From JACWAE01 sp963847595 (GTDB lineage Bacteria; Chloroflexota; Dehalococcoidia; SZUA-161), in assembly GCA_963847595.1 (NCBI GenBank), contig CAWKAJ010000002.1, positions 1,302,001 through 1,366,000 of the forward strand: a stretch of DNA of 64,000 nt, written 5' to 3'. A program made the translations under genes and the position numbers. Positions 21,758 through 30,023 of the stretch are shown here, in pieces (positions within the stretch are counted from its first letter, which is position 1; the number at the start of each line of letters is the position of its first letter). Below the pieces are notes generated by a model, which saw nothing but the letters and a program-made list of their open reading frames with translations, was not told the origin of the DNA and did not search any database.

Positions 21758-22282
21758 GTGAAAGTAGTCTTTCTTCAGGATGTCCCCAATGTGGCCAGGG
21801 CAGGCGATGTGAAAGAGGTAGCCGATGGCTACAGCCGAAACTACCTTCTACCCAAAGGGCTTGCGGTAGCTGCCTCACCGTCTGAACTCAAGAAATTGGA
21901 AGTGCAGAAACAGGCCGATGCCCGCCGCGAAGTGCGCACGGAGCAGGAGGCCGAAGCCTTCGCCAAGGTCCTTCAGGACACTACCGTAGTGTTGAAGATG
22001 CGCGCCGGGACAAAGGAAAAACTCTATGGCTCCGTCACCACCGCCGATATAGCCAGGGAGATAAAGAAGCTCACCAAACATGAGGTGGACAAGCACACAA
22101 TAGAGATTGCAGAGCCCATCCGCGAGCTGGGAAGCCACCAGGTATCCATAAAATTGACCAAGGATACAACCGCTACCGTAAATGTGGTTGTAGAGCAGGA
22201 GGCGGAACCAGAGGCAAAGCCCGAGAAGAAACAAGAGAAGAAGCCTGCGAAAAAGCAGGCCAAGAAGAAAGAAACTGATTAG
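21758..22282 (+). CDS. rplI: 50S ribosomal protein bL9
   Basis: This is 174 residues from GTG 21758, preceded by AGGAGG. The N-terminal domain MKVVFLQDVPNVARAGDVKE and GYSRNYLLPKGLA is diagnostic. A long central helix and the C-terminal domain follow. The last 30 residues form an added Glu/Lys/Pro-rich tail (KKPAKKQAKKKETD). The typical length is near 150, so the extra is in this tail. It is the first gene of the rplI-dnaB-dnaD-loader operon, a conserved linkage for rplI-dnaB. Confidence 0.96.
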   Translation: MKVVFLQDVPNVARAGDVKEVADGYSRNYLLPKGLAVAASPSELKKLEVQKQADARREVRTEQEAEAFAKVLQDTTVVLKMRAGTKEKLYGSVTTADIAREIKKLTKHEVDKHTIEIAEPIRELGSHQVSIKLTKDTTATVNVVVEQEAEPEAKPEKKQEKKPAKKQAKKKETD

Positions 22283-22288
22283 CAGTTG

Positions 22289-22312
22289 TAGGGGCAATTC
22301 AAGAATTGCCCC
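22289..22312. repeat. TAGGGGC-family palindrome, copy in rplI-dnaB gap
   Basis: TAGGGGCAATTC, two bases, then GAATTGCCCC. It has the same outer TAGGGGC as the copies at 6161, 46418 and 53543 but a different centre. It lies between two co-transcribed genes, so it is not expected to stop transcription completely. Confidence 0.7.
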
Positions 22313-22337
22313 AAACGCGAATGAGGAATGACTAGTC

Positions 22338-23738
22338 ATGCCCAACGAAAGCAGCGAGACCCAGTCCAATGTAAAATTGCCACCCCATGACCTCGATGCC
22401 GAGGAAGCCGTGCTGGGGTCGCTTCTCATCGACCCCGAGGCAATATTCAAAATTGTCACCGTGCTTAAACCGGAGGACTTCTACCGGGAGAAGAATCGCT
22501 GGACTTATGAGGCTTGTGCTGCGCTTTACGAACGGCGTGAGGCCATAAACCAGATCACTTTAGCGCATGAGCTAGCGCGTCAACAAAAGCTGGAGGCTAC
22601 CGGCGGCGCAGCTTATCTGAGCCATCTGGTCGCCCAGGTCCCCACGTCGGTGCATGCCGAGTACTACGCCGCCATAGTGCATCGTCTCTCCATGATGCGG
22701 CGCCTGATCTCAGCCTCCAACCAGATCGCTTCCATCGCCTATGAAGCGCCGCCGGATGTCGATGAAGCACTGGGCAAAGCAGAGGGTATTCTATTCAATC
22801 TGAGACTGGGACAGAGCCAGCGCGGCTTCATCCATATCAGTAAAGTCCTCGATCGCTACTTCGAGGAGAGCAGTCTGGGCCCGAAGCAAGAGGGATTCTT
22901 GCCTCACGTGCCCACCGGCTTCCCCGAGATGGATAAAATCTTGGGCGGATTGCAGCGCTCGGACATGATTGTGCTGGCGGCAAGGCCGGGCGTAGGCAAG
23001 ACCAGCCTTGCGCTGAATATCGCCCACAACGCCGCCGTGAAATACGGGGCTCACGTGGCCCTTTTCAGCCTGGAGATGTCCAAAATGGAGCTCGCCTATC
23101 GCTTCCTCTCCAGCGAATCGGGGGTTGACAGCCAGAGCGTGAGGCTCGACCACCTGAACCCGCGCCAGCGAGAAGACGTAATGGAAGCCATGGGCCGCCT
23201 TTCCGAGGCTTCCATCTATATTGATGACTCACCCTTTCTCAGGGACTCCGATATGCGCAGCAAGGCGCGCCGCCTCCACAGCGAGAGTAAGATTGACCTC
23301 GTCATAGTGGATTACCTGCAACTGATGCGCTCCAGCAGGTTCACTGACAACCGGGTGCAGGAGATGAGCGATATCTCCCATTCCGTAAAGGAGTTGGCCC
23401 GCGAGCTCGATGTACCGGTGCTGGCTGTCTCCCAGTTGAGCCGCGCCGTGGAGGCACGCACCCCTCACGTCCCCATGCTTTCCGACCTCAGGGAAAGCGG
23501 CTCCATCGAGCAGGACGCCGATGTGGTGATGTTTATCTACCGCGAGGACGTCTACTACAAAGAGGAAGAGTGGGAGAAGAGATTCCCCGACCAGCCTTAC
23601 CCCAGGGGCATCTCAGAAATAATAGTCGCCAAACACAGGAACGGCCCCCAGGGGCGGGCACACCTCTTTTTCCGGGATCGCATAGCCAAGTTCGAGAACC
23701 TGGAGAAATTCGAAGGCAAGAAACCGAGCCTGCTATGA
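22338..23738 (+). CDS. dnaB: Replicative DNA helicase
   Basis: This is 466 residues. The N-terminal helical domain (LPPHDLDAEEAVLGSLL) is followed by a linker and the RecA-like ATPase domain. That domain has Walker A ARPGVGKTS near residue 220, Walker B DLVIVDYLQLM, and the arginine-containing SQLSRAVEARTP and DLRESGSIEQDADVVMF. It unwinds DNA at the replication fork as a hexamer. Its stop overlaps the start of the DnaD-like gene as ATGA, and the helicase-loader gene follows, so the whole replication-initiation set is coupled. Confidence 0.97.
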   Translation: MPNESSETQSNVKLPPHDLDAEEAVLGSLLIDPEAIFKIVTVLKPEDFYREKNRWTYEACAALYERREAINQITLAHELARQQKLEATGGAAYLSHLVAQVPTSVHAEYYAAIVHRLSMMRRLISASNQIASIAYEAPPDVDEALGKAEGILFNLRLGQSQRGFIHISKVLDRYFEESSLGPKQEGFLPHVPTGFPEMDKILGGLQRSDMIVLAARPGVGKTSLALNIAHNAAVKYGAHVALFSLEMSKMELAYRFLSSESGVDSQSVRLDHLNPRQREDVMEAMGRLSEASIYIDDSPFLRDSDMRSKARRLHSESKIDLVIVDYLQLMRSSRFTDNRVQEMSDISHSVKELARELDVPVLAVSQLSRAVEARTPHVPMLSDLRESGSIEQDADVVMFIYREDVYYKEEEWEKRFPDQPYPRGISEIIVAKHRNGPQGRAHLFFRDRIAKFENLEKFEGKKPSLL

Positions 23739-24442
23739 AAGGGTTCAACGGCTTCCCCATCAAGTCCAAGTTCACTCCTATACCCAATATTTTTTTCAGC
23801 GAGGTTTTGTCTCAAATTGACAACCTTGCCGAGCTTAAAGTGACGCTGCATATTTTCTGGACTCTATATCAGAAGCAAGGCTATCCCCGTTACGTCACCT
23901 ACAACGACCTTCTTGGCGATCCAGTCCTGATGAAAGGGATAGATAGCCATGACCCTGCGCCTGAAATCTTGCGTCAAGCCTTGAATCAGGCGGTGAGCCG
24001 GGGTACCCTGCTTTGCTGGAAATCGGAGCGCGACGGCGAAGTTCACGAGCTTTACTTCGTCAATGATGACGCCGGAAGAAAAGCTGTGGAGAAGATAAAT
24101 AGCGGTGAGCTGAAAGTGGGGAACTTGGTCAAAGGCGAGCCTTGCCCGGTGAGCCAGGAGCAGCCCAATATCTTCACCCTTTACGAAAAGAACATCGGGA
24201 TGCTCACCCCTATCATTGCCGAGGAATTGAAAGAGGCAGAGAAGCTATATCCCGCTTCCTGGATTCAGGATGCCTTCAAGGAAGCGGTTGACCTCAATAA
24301 ACGCAGCTGGAGATACATCTCCCGAATCCTGGAAAGATGGGCCGCGGAGGGCAAACATGATGGAGAGCCTGGGCGATATCCTAAAGCGGACTCCAGCCCC
24401 GAAGAGTACCGCAGACGATACGGCCACCTCCTCAAGAGATAA
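23735..24442 (+). CDS. DnaD-domain replication protein
   Basis: I start at ATG 23735, which overlaps the dnaB stop (ATGA), giving 235 residues. The N-terminal part (KFTPIPNIFFSEVLSQIDNL) is a winged-helix type domain. Residues about 150-215 contain the DnaD/DnaB-like motif FTLYEKNIGMLTPIIAEEL and SWIQDAFKEAVDLNKRSWRYI, with the conserved NxRxWxYI-type signature. Firmicute DnaD helps DnaA and the loader put the helicase on DNA. Placement between dnaB and a loader gene fits that. It ends inside the start region of the next gene (about 86 bases of overlap). Confidence 0.87.
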   Translation: MKGFNGFPIKSKFTPIPNIFFSEVLSQIDNLAELKVTLHIFWTLYQKQGYPRYVTYNDLLGDPVLMKGIDSHDPAPEILRQALNQAVSRGTLLCWKSERDGEVHELYFVNDDAGRKAVEKINSGELKVGNLVKGEPCPVSQEQPNIFTLYEKNIGMLTPIIAEELKEAEKLYPASWIQDAFKEAVDLNKRSWRYISRILERWAAEGKHDGEPGRYPKADSSPEEYRRRYGHLLKR

Positions 24443-25766
24443 GAGTGTCGAGGAAACCGAGACGAAAGAGTGCCCTCTCTGCAAGGGGAAGGGCTGGCTG
24501 CGCCACGACGTCCCCTTCGGGCACCCTGACTTTGGCAAATTGGTGCCCTGCGAGTGCACCAAGAAGGAATTTGAGGGCGAACGCCTCACCCGCCTCGAGC
24601 GCTACAGCAACTTAGGGCCGTTGACCCGCCTTACCTTCGACAATCTGCTGCCCCGAGGCCGTAGCAGCGACCCTCAGAATCAGGATAGGTTTGCTCAATG
24701 CTGCCAGATAGCCAGGGCTTTCGCTGAAAAACCTAAGGGCTGGCTGGTGCTGAGCGGCCCCAGCGGCTGCGGCAAAACTCACCTGGCGGCAGCTATAGCC
24801 AACTACCGCGTTAAAGAAGGTTTGCCTGTATTCTTCCAGATTGTCCCCGACCTTCTCGACCACCTGCGCACTACGTTCAGCCCCAACAGCGATGTTGCCT
24901 ACGATGAGCTCTTCGAACGGGTGCGCAATGCCCCGCTTCTGGTGCTGGATGACCTGGGGAGGCAGAGCAGTACCGCCTGGGCTGAGGAGAAGCTATTCCA
25001 GATATTGAACCACAGGTTCAATGCCGAGCTTCCCACGGTAGTCACGGTCAATAGCCTGAAGCAGTTAGACGAACGGCTGGCTGCCAGATTGCAGGACCCG
25101 GCCATCGCCCGGCAATGCGAGCTGGAGAGGCCTCAATTGCCGTTGTTCCAGCAGATAGGTGGGTTGGCTCTGGAATTCCTGACTGACAAGACCTTCGAGA
25201 CCTTCGATGCCCGCGGCATGAACGCCGACGAGAAGGGGAGAGAAAGCCTGCAAATGGCACTGAGGGAAGCCCGCCAATTTGCCGAATCACCCAAGGACTG
25301 GCTCGTGTTCCTGGGCGTGCACGGCTGCGGCAAGACCCACCTGGCGGCAGCCATCGCTAACCACCAGTTGAGAGCGGGGAGGCCAGTCTTCTTCGCCGTA
25401 GTGCCGGACCTGCTCGACCACCTGCGCTCCACCTTCAGCCCCGAGAGCAAGGTGACTTACGACGAGGTCTTTGAGAAGGTGAAGACCAGCCCGCTGCTCA
25501 TTCTGGACGACCTGGGCACCGAGAGCAGCACGCCTTGGGCGCAGGAGAAGCTATACCAGATACTGAACTACCGCTACAACTCGCGCCTGCCCACAGTTAT
25601 CACCGTCGCCGGCTTTCTGGAGAATATCGAAGGTCGCTTGAGCTCGCGGCTGATGGACCCGAAGCTGAGCAACGTCATCCCCATCTCTGCCCCGGATTAT
25701 CGAAGCCAGACCAAGCCTACAGAGGACACTAAACTATCCCGCCAGAAGCCCCGCAGGGGGCGCTAG
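24357..25766 (+). CDS. Tandem-duplicated DnaC/DnaI-like helicase loader ATPase
   Basis: This is 469 residues from ATG 24357, chosen for GGAGG six bases upstream. A short zinc-binding segment (Cys39, Cys42, Cys65, Cys67) is followed by two complete IstB/DnaC-like AAA+ domains. Walker A is GPSGCGKTH at 134-142 and GVHGCGKTH at 320-328; Walker B is LLVLDDL at 194-200 and LLILDDL at 380-386. The offset is exactly 186 residues. Long stretches are nearly the same in both halves (VPDLLDHLR, QILNHR/QILNYR), and each has a late conserved Arg (ARLQDP, SRLMDP). Ordinary DnaC/DnaI loaders have one such domain. It probably loads the DnaB encoded upstream. Both ATPase sites look intact. Confidence 0.88.
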   Translation: MMESLGDILKRTPAPKSTADDTATSSRDKSVEETETKECPLCKGKGWLRHDVPFGHPDFGKLVPCECTKKEFEGERLTRLERYSNLGPLTRLTFDNLLPRGRSSDPQNQDRFAQCCQIARAFAEKPKGWLVLSGPSGCGKTHLAAAIANYRVKEGLPVFFQIVPDLLDHLRTTFSPNSDVAYDELFERVRNAPLLVLDDLGRQSSTAWAEEKLFQILNHRFNAELPTVVTVNSLKQLDERLAARLQDPAIARQCELERPQLPLFQQIGGLALEFLTDKTFETFDARGMNADEKGRESLQMALREARQFAESPKDWLVFLGVHGCGKTHLAAAIANHQLRAGRPVFFAVVPDLLDHLRSTFSPESKVTYDEVFEKVKTSPLLILDDLGTESSTPWAQEKLYQILNYRYNSRLPTVITVAGFLENIEGRLSSRLMDPKLSNVIPISAPDYRSQTKPTEDTKLSRQKPRRGR

Positions 25767-25811
25767 TCAGCTACTTGCCGTTCAGATACAGCACGCATGA
25801 TAAAAGGGGTA

Positions 25812-25833
25812 GGTTGGAGCACCTGCTCCAACC
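25812..25833. repeat. GGAGCA..TGCTCC palindrome, copy 1
   Basis: GGTTGGAGCA, CC, TGCTCCAACC forms a perfect hairpin. The core recurs at 52207, 52230 and 55778. Confidence 0.65.
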
Positions 25834-25869
25834 GTGACTTAATAGATTAACCCGCTTTAAGACAAGAAT

Positions 25870-25967
25870 GTCATTCTGAGTGAAGCGAAGAATCTCAGTA
25901 CTTGCCCACAAGCTAGCATCGAAGATTCTTCGGTCGTCCTTCTTTGGGAAGGACTCCTCAGAATGAC
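25870..25967. repeat. Dispersed element with GTCATTCTGAG terminal inverted repeats
   Basis: GTCATTCTGAG (25870-25880) is exactly inverted at 25957-25967. Internal GAAGAATCT and AGATTCTTC segments are also inverted. No coding capacity is seen. The ends and length (98 bp) are like miniature repeat elements found widely between bacterial genes. Confidence 0.55.
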
Positions 25968-26006
25968 AGAAGGGCTCTGTACTCACCCAGCTTCTATTAA
26001 ATCCCG

Positions 26007-26822
26007 CTAATCAGCCTCTGCGGCTTGGGGTACAGGGCGTCTGGCAAACCAGATGAGCACAGGGATGGTTATCGCCATCACTATCAGTGAAATGACCTGC
26101 GCCTGGTGGAACGGGCCCGCTATCGCTGTCTCATCACCCCTGAGGAAGTCGAGCCCAAACCTCCCCGAAGCATAAGCGGAAGCATAGATGAGGAACAGCA
26201 TCCAGTCATTTTTCAGGCGCTTGCGCAGTCGCAGCAGCACGGCCAGGATGATGAGGTCCCAGATAATCTCATAAACAGGCACGGGGTGGCCTGCCACCAG
26301 CACTCCGTTTACCCAGGGGCCGGCGGTAGCCGCTGCATTGGGGTTAGTGTAGAGGACGCCCCAGGGCAACGAAGTCGGTGTGCCGTAGGCATCGCCGTTT
26401 ATTGTGCAGCCGATGCGGCCTATGGCCTGAGCCAGAATCATGCCGGGGGCAGCCAGGTCGGCAACCTTCCCCAAAGGCATCTTCCTTATGGCAGCATACG
26501 TGATGCCGAAGACAAAACCGCCGACAAGGGCTCCATAGAGGGACAGCCCTCCCTCCCAGAAATACAGCACTCTTATCGGGTCGTATTGATAGATAGTGCT
26601 CCACTTGTCGATAACATGGAATAGCCTGGCGCCGATTATCCCGCCGACGACGCCCCAGAGAGCAGTTGAATAGACAGCCTCGGTGGTAAAGCCTTTTTCC
26701 TTAGCCAGTATCGCTACCAGTACGATAGCAGCAAGGACGGCCAGCCCGGTGAACAGCCCATGCCAGCTCATCGTGAAAGAGCCGGCAGTGAAGATATTGG
26801 GATCCATCCCGATGTGAATCAT
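26007..26822 (-). CDS. lgt: Prolipoprotein diacylglyceryl transferase
   Basis: This is 271 residues with about seven membrane helices. The signature IGRIGCTINGDAYG lies in the middle (Lgt motif with conserved Arg, Asn and Gly), and RPVPVYE-type and ASGRFGLDFLRGDE segments are recognisable. It transfers diacylglycerol from phosphatidylglycerol to the lipobox cysteine of prelipoproteins in the cytoplasmic membrane. It stands alone between repeat-rich intergenic regions. Length is normal. Confidence 0.95.
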   Translation of the reverse strand: MIHIGMDPNIFTAGSFTMSWHGLFTGLAVLAAIVLVAILAKEKGFTTEAVYSTALWGVVGGIIGARLFHVIDKWSTIYQYDPIRVLYFWEGGLSLYGALVGGFVFGITYAAIRKMPLGKVADLAAPGMILAQAIGRIGCTINGDAYGTPTSLPWGVLYTNPNAAATAGPWVNGVLVAGHPVPVYEIIWDLIILAVLLRLRKRLKNDWMLFLIYASAYASGRFGLDFLRGDETAIAGPFHQAQVISLIVMAITIPVLIWFARRPVPQAAEAD

Positions 26823-27162
26823 TCTTTTACACCCCGCGAATCCTCTATATCAAGTGATGAACTCATTTGCTAATGCCGTTCGTGGTGAGCCTGTCGAACC
26901 ATGAACGGCCCTTCGACAAGCCTGTCCTGAGCGACGCCGAAGGGCTCAGGGCGAACGGGGCAGGTTGGAAACCCGCCCCACCTCGGCTTGCTGCGCCAGA
27001 ACATGCCGTTGGCAACACTAAATACATCATAGCACAGCACGGGTAACACAACAAAACCTCGACCATAGTATAGGTACGAGAAGAGTCGCTACAGATTCAC
27101 TTTCTTTTGACAGCCCTCTGCGGTATAATCGCGTGAGAAACTGCGGGGAGAATGCATGCACC
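26823..27162. repeat. Gene-free stretch with a composite inverted repeat
   Basis: No gene is seen. Between 26878 and 26975 lie GTTCGTGGTGAGCCTGTCG, CCCTTCGACAAGCCTGTCC and GAAGGGCTCAGGGCGAACGG, a mosaic of inverted pieces typical of dispersed intergenic elements. It is followed by GGGGCAGGTTGGAAACCCGCCCC, a hairpin whose core is repeated near 55810. A TATAAT (27124-27129) precedes the glycosyltransferase start by 33 bases. Confidence 0.5.
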
Positions 27163-28105
27163 ATGAAGCCCATCAGCATATGTGCAGTAGTTCCGACCTT
27201 CAATAGAAAAGTGCTGCTCACTGCATGCCTGACAGCGCTGCTCAGCCAGACCAGGCCCTTAGACGAAATAATCCTTATAGATAACGCGAGCACCGATGGA
27301 ACAGAAGAGCTGGTTAAGGCACGGTTCAGCCAGGTGACCTATGTTAAACTGCCCGAAAACACGGGGCCTGCGGGCGGCGTCGGTGCAGGCATGAGACTTG
27401 CTTACGAAAAAGGACACGACTGGATACTGGGTTATGGATGACGATGCTCTGCCCGCGGCAGATGCTCTCGAGAAGCTCGCCAGTTCCCCCGCTATGCTTC
27501 TGGACAATGTTTACGCCGTGGCCAGCACAGTGATGGACAGGGACGGAAGGATTATACATTGGCACCGTAACCTCTTCGACTCCAGGACACTTAAGGAGAC
27601 GCCGGTTGATGCTGCCCGGTATAAAGATGAGTATTTCAAAGTGGATACAATCAGCTGGAATGGAGCGCTGGTGAGTCGCCGGGCCGTTAGGGATGTCGGG
27701 ATCCCCTTAGCAGACTTATTCATTTACTTCGAAGACTGTGAGTATTCGCTTAGGATGCGCCAAAAAGGGATTATATTAACTGTACCTGCGGCCAAAGTTG
27801 TCCATCCTACGCACTCGTTCGATCCGGGTACCGGCAAGCCAGTAAAACTGCTCCGGCCTTCGGGTTGGAGCCAGTATTACGTGACCAGGAACCGCATATA
27901 TGTATACCGAAAATACGCCAGGCCCGGTCTATTCTTCGGGAGGCTGCCTTTTTACTCCATGATAGGTCTTCGCCTGGTTTACGGTGTTCTCCAAACACTA
28001 GTATTCAGGGAATATAGGTTCCAAAGCCTTCGCATCAGACTGTGTGGCACGTGGGACGGGCTGCGGGGAAAAGTCGGCAAAAACAACGATTTCCTTCCCG
28101 GATAA
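27163..28105 (+). pseudogene. Family 2 glycosyltransferase with a one-base frameshift
   Basis: The first part (27163-27441) reads MKPISICAVVPTFNRKVLL and then DNASTDGTEELVKAR and NTGPAGGVGAGM, the GT2 nucleotide-sugar fold. Just after GHDWI the frame is lost. Removing one base near 27427 restores WVMDDDALPAADALEKL, the metal-binding DDD motif, and the frame then runs to 28105 (about 313 residues in total). The whole span is 943 bases, one more than a multiple of three. It resembles rhamnosyl- or galactofuranosyl-transferases that build cell-surface glycans. Without the correction neither half is functional. True mutation and sequence error are both possible. Confidence 0.82.
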
Positions 28106-28152
28106 GCTATTCGGGCAGGGCAAAGCCTATAGCCTCGTGCCGCCGAGTATGT

Positions 28153-28181
28153 TTGACAAATGTTTAACAAAAATCTATTCT
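28153..28181 (+). promoter_or_regulatory. Promoter of rubrerythrin gene
   Basis: TTGACA at 28153-28158, a 17-base spacer and TATTCT at 28176-28181 form a near-consensus housekeeping promoter 70 bases before the ATG. Confidence 0.7.
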
Positions 28182-28251
28182 CAGTGAGACAGGTAATTTT
28201 GTCTGTTATGGGAAGAGTATCCATAGAACCGAATCACAGGAGGATTTAGTT

Positions 28252-28830
28252 ATGGACAAATCAGTTAAAGGGACAGAGACCGAGCGCAATCTTCTCAAGG
28301 CTTTCGCCGGAGAGTCCCAGGCCAGGAACAGGTACACTTACTTTGCCAGTGCCGCCAGGAAAGAAGGATTCGAGCAAATTGCCAATATATTTGCCGAAAC
28401 GGCGGAGAACGAAAAGGAACACGCCAAGGTATTCTTCAAATACCTCGAGGGAGGGGACACCCAGATAACCGCAGTCTACCCCGCAGGTATGATTCAGGAT
28501 ACCAAATCGAATCTTGAAGCTGCGGCTGCTGGTGAGAATCTGGAATGGACGGTACTTTATGCGGATTTTGGCAAAATCGCCGCGGAAGAAGGCTTTCCCG
28601 AGATTGCCCGCTCCTTCGAGCAAATCGCCAAAGTGGAGAAGTTCCACGAATCCAGATACCGGAAACTTGTCAGTAATATTGCCAATGGAGCCGTATTCAA
28701 GAAGAAGTCTGCGGTGAAATGGCATTGCACCAATTGCGGCTACGTGTTTGAGGGTACCGAACCACCGAAGGAATGCCCTGCCTGCAGGCATCCGCAGGCG
28801 TTTTACGAGCTATTAGCAGACAACTACTAG
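28252..28830 (+). CDS. rbr: Rubrerythrin
   Basis: This is 192 residues, with AGGAGG upstream of the ATG at 28252. The ferritin-like domain carries the di-iron ligands in [28 protein letters not shown], and [15 protein letters not shown]. The C-terminal rubredoxin-like domain has HCTNCGY and CPACRHP, two CxxC knuckles for one Fe. Rubrerythrins reduce hydrogen peroxide in anaerobes using electrons passed from the rubredoxin-type centre. Domain order and length are canonical. It is preceded by its own promoter, and a strong terminator follows about 140 bases downstream. Confidence 0.96.
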   Translation: MDKSVKGTETERNLLKAFAGESQARNRYTYFASAARKEGFEQIANIFAETAENEKEHAKVFFKYLEGGDTQITAVYPAGMIQDTKSNLEAAAAGENLEWTVLYADFGKIAAEEGFPEIARSFEQIAKVEKFHESRYRKLVSNIANGAVFKKKSAVKWHCTNCGYVFEGTEPPKECPACRHPQAFYELLADNY

Positions 28831-28966
28831 GTATAATTCCTAGTTTGGGAACGGTGCTACTGTTATAGAAATTAGGAGAGGCAAAGGTATTCACTCGACC
28901 GAATACATAGCCTGCAAGGGCCTCCCTCAACTCTCAGCTCTGATAAAACCATCAGGCAAGGCTTAG

Positions 28967-29006
28967 GAGGCAGAACTAGCCGTCTGGCTAGTTCTGCCTC
29001 TTTTTC
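28967..29006 (+). terminator. Strong intrinsic terminator downstream of rubrerythrin
   Basis: A 15-bp arm GAGGCAGAACTAGCC (28967-28981) pairs perfectly with 28986-29000 around a four-base loop and is followed by TTTTTCT. It lies 137 bases after the rbr stop, leaving an unexplained transcribed tail or a small separate RNA. Confidence 0.85.
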
Positions 29007-29094
29007 TATTATGACTTGGGCGGACAACTATAACGCTACTAGCCCTTGCTTCCAATAGGCAGTATTCTATGTAATTACCAGTGAGGGTACTTGC

Positions 29095-29250
29095 CTATAT
29101 CTCGTTGTTTAGAATCTTGTTCTTTAGTGTTTCCCACTCACTCTTAGTCAAAACACACAGATTACCTTCTTCGCCGATTTCAACATGGTCATCAGCCAAT
29201 TTTACTACGGGACAACAAGAACCCTCTCTACATAAACTAACAATTTTCAC
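29095..29250 (-). CDS. 51-residue protein with CREGSCCP motif
   Basis: GTG at 29250 opens a 51-codon frame ending at TAG (29095-29097); AGGAAGG lies seven bases upstream. The product starts VKIVSLCREGSCCPVVKLAD and continues with VEIGEEGNLCVLTKSEWETL. It has cysteines at positions 7, 12, 13 and 32 and a well-formed C-terminal helix. I recall similar short proteins with a CCP motif in anaerobes but know no function. It may bind a metal through its cysteines. It stands alone. Confidence 0.6.
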   Translation of the reverse strand: MKIVSLCREGSCCPVVKLADDHVEIGEEGNLCVLTKSEWETLKNKILNNEI

Positions 29251-29490
29251 CTTTATACCTTCCTTTCCTTAACAATTGAATGCCACATTTACCATTGTAG
29301 CATATATTTTATCATTAGAGATGTATGTGACAAAAGTCGCTTTCTGTCGGGGGTGTCACCCCATCACCACCCTGTAGTGCTTCATGCTGTCCTCAGTTTT
29401 TCCTCAATAATTAGTCCATCAAAATGACCGCCTATTAACTGTCAGCAAAACTAGACATCCCCCTGATTAATCAGTATAATTCCGAGTTTG

Positions 29491-29580
<90 letters not shown>

Positions 29581-29627
29581 TAAGAAGCTAAGATTTCACA
29601 TTATTGCCGTCAAGGCGGCAAAGCCGC

Positions 29628-29714
29628 GGAGAGGTGCTGGAGTGGTCTAACAGGCACGCCTGGAGAGCGTGTGGTCAGGTAACTGGCCCGTGGGTTCGAA
29701 TCCCACCCTCTCCG
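29628..29714 (+). tRNA. tRNA-Ser (anticodon GGA), CCA displaced
   Basis: A class II tRNA with acceptor GGAGAGG/CCTCTCC identical to the neighbouring tRNA-Ser, anticodon loop CTGGAGA (GGA), and a long variable arm. It ends at the discriminator G followed by CTTT rather than CCA. The T-arm and acceptor 3' half is repeated twice downstream, and the last copy is followed by CCA. This suggests that insertion of the 327-bp units separated this gene from its original CCA. Confidence 0.93.
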
Positions 29715-30023
29715 CTTTACCCTGAGCGAATGAAATGAGTTGAAGGGCAATAACGGACAAAAGTTGGTTTTTCTATATTGTTAGGTGCCAAGATGACTCC
29801 TTGTATTCCGGCATCACGATTGACCTGGAAGATCGCCTTAGAGAACACAATAAAGGGAGTGGAGCTAAATATACTTCCGTTCGCAGGCCTGTGACTTTGG
29901 TTTATTGCGAAAGATATGATAATGCTAGCAGAGCGAGGAAACGAGAGGAACAGATTAAGGGATGGTCTAAAATTAAAAAGGAAAGACTAATTGGCGGTTT
30001 TCCTCGACTTCGCTCGGAATAAA
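29697..30023 (+). mobile_element. 327-bp tRNA-Ser-associated GIY-YIG unit, copy 1
   Basis: This direct-repeat unit starts with CGAATCCCACCCTCTCCGC, the last 19 bases of the tRNA-Ser(GGA) gene, and carries a GIY-YIG nuclease gene. It is followed head-to-tail by an almost identical unit. Comparing the two by eye gives a single difference (T29741 against C30068). The layout is that of an element inserted at a tRNA 3' end with duplication of the target core. Confidence 0.8.
29735..30022 (+). pseudogene. GIY-YIG nuclease gene, copy 1, start region broken
   Basis: The equivalent of the copy 2 start codon (ATG 29735) is followed by AGT and then TGA (29741-29743), because T replaces the C of copy 2. 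Translation can only restart at TTG 29801, which would lose the first motif strand (FFYIVRCQDD). From there on the protein is identical to copy 2 for 73 codons. It is therefore very likely inactive. Confidence 0.75.

Noticed and set aside
23570..23734. Longer DnaD reading frame extending back into dnaB
   Set aside because: The ATG at 23735 forms an ATGA overlap with the dnaB stop and begins the conserved domain. The upstream part is dnaB in another frame.
27107..27129. TTGACA (27107) plus TATAAT (27124) as a promoter for the glycosyltransferase
   Set aside because: The spacer is only 11 bases, too short for a sigma70 promoter. The TATAAT may still work with a poor -35 further upstream.
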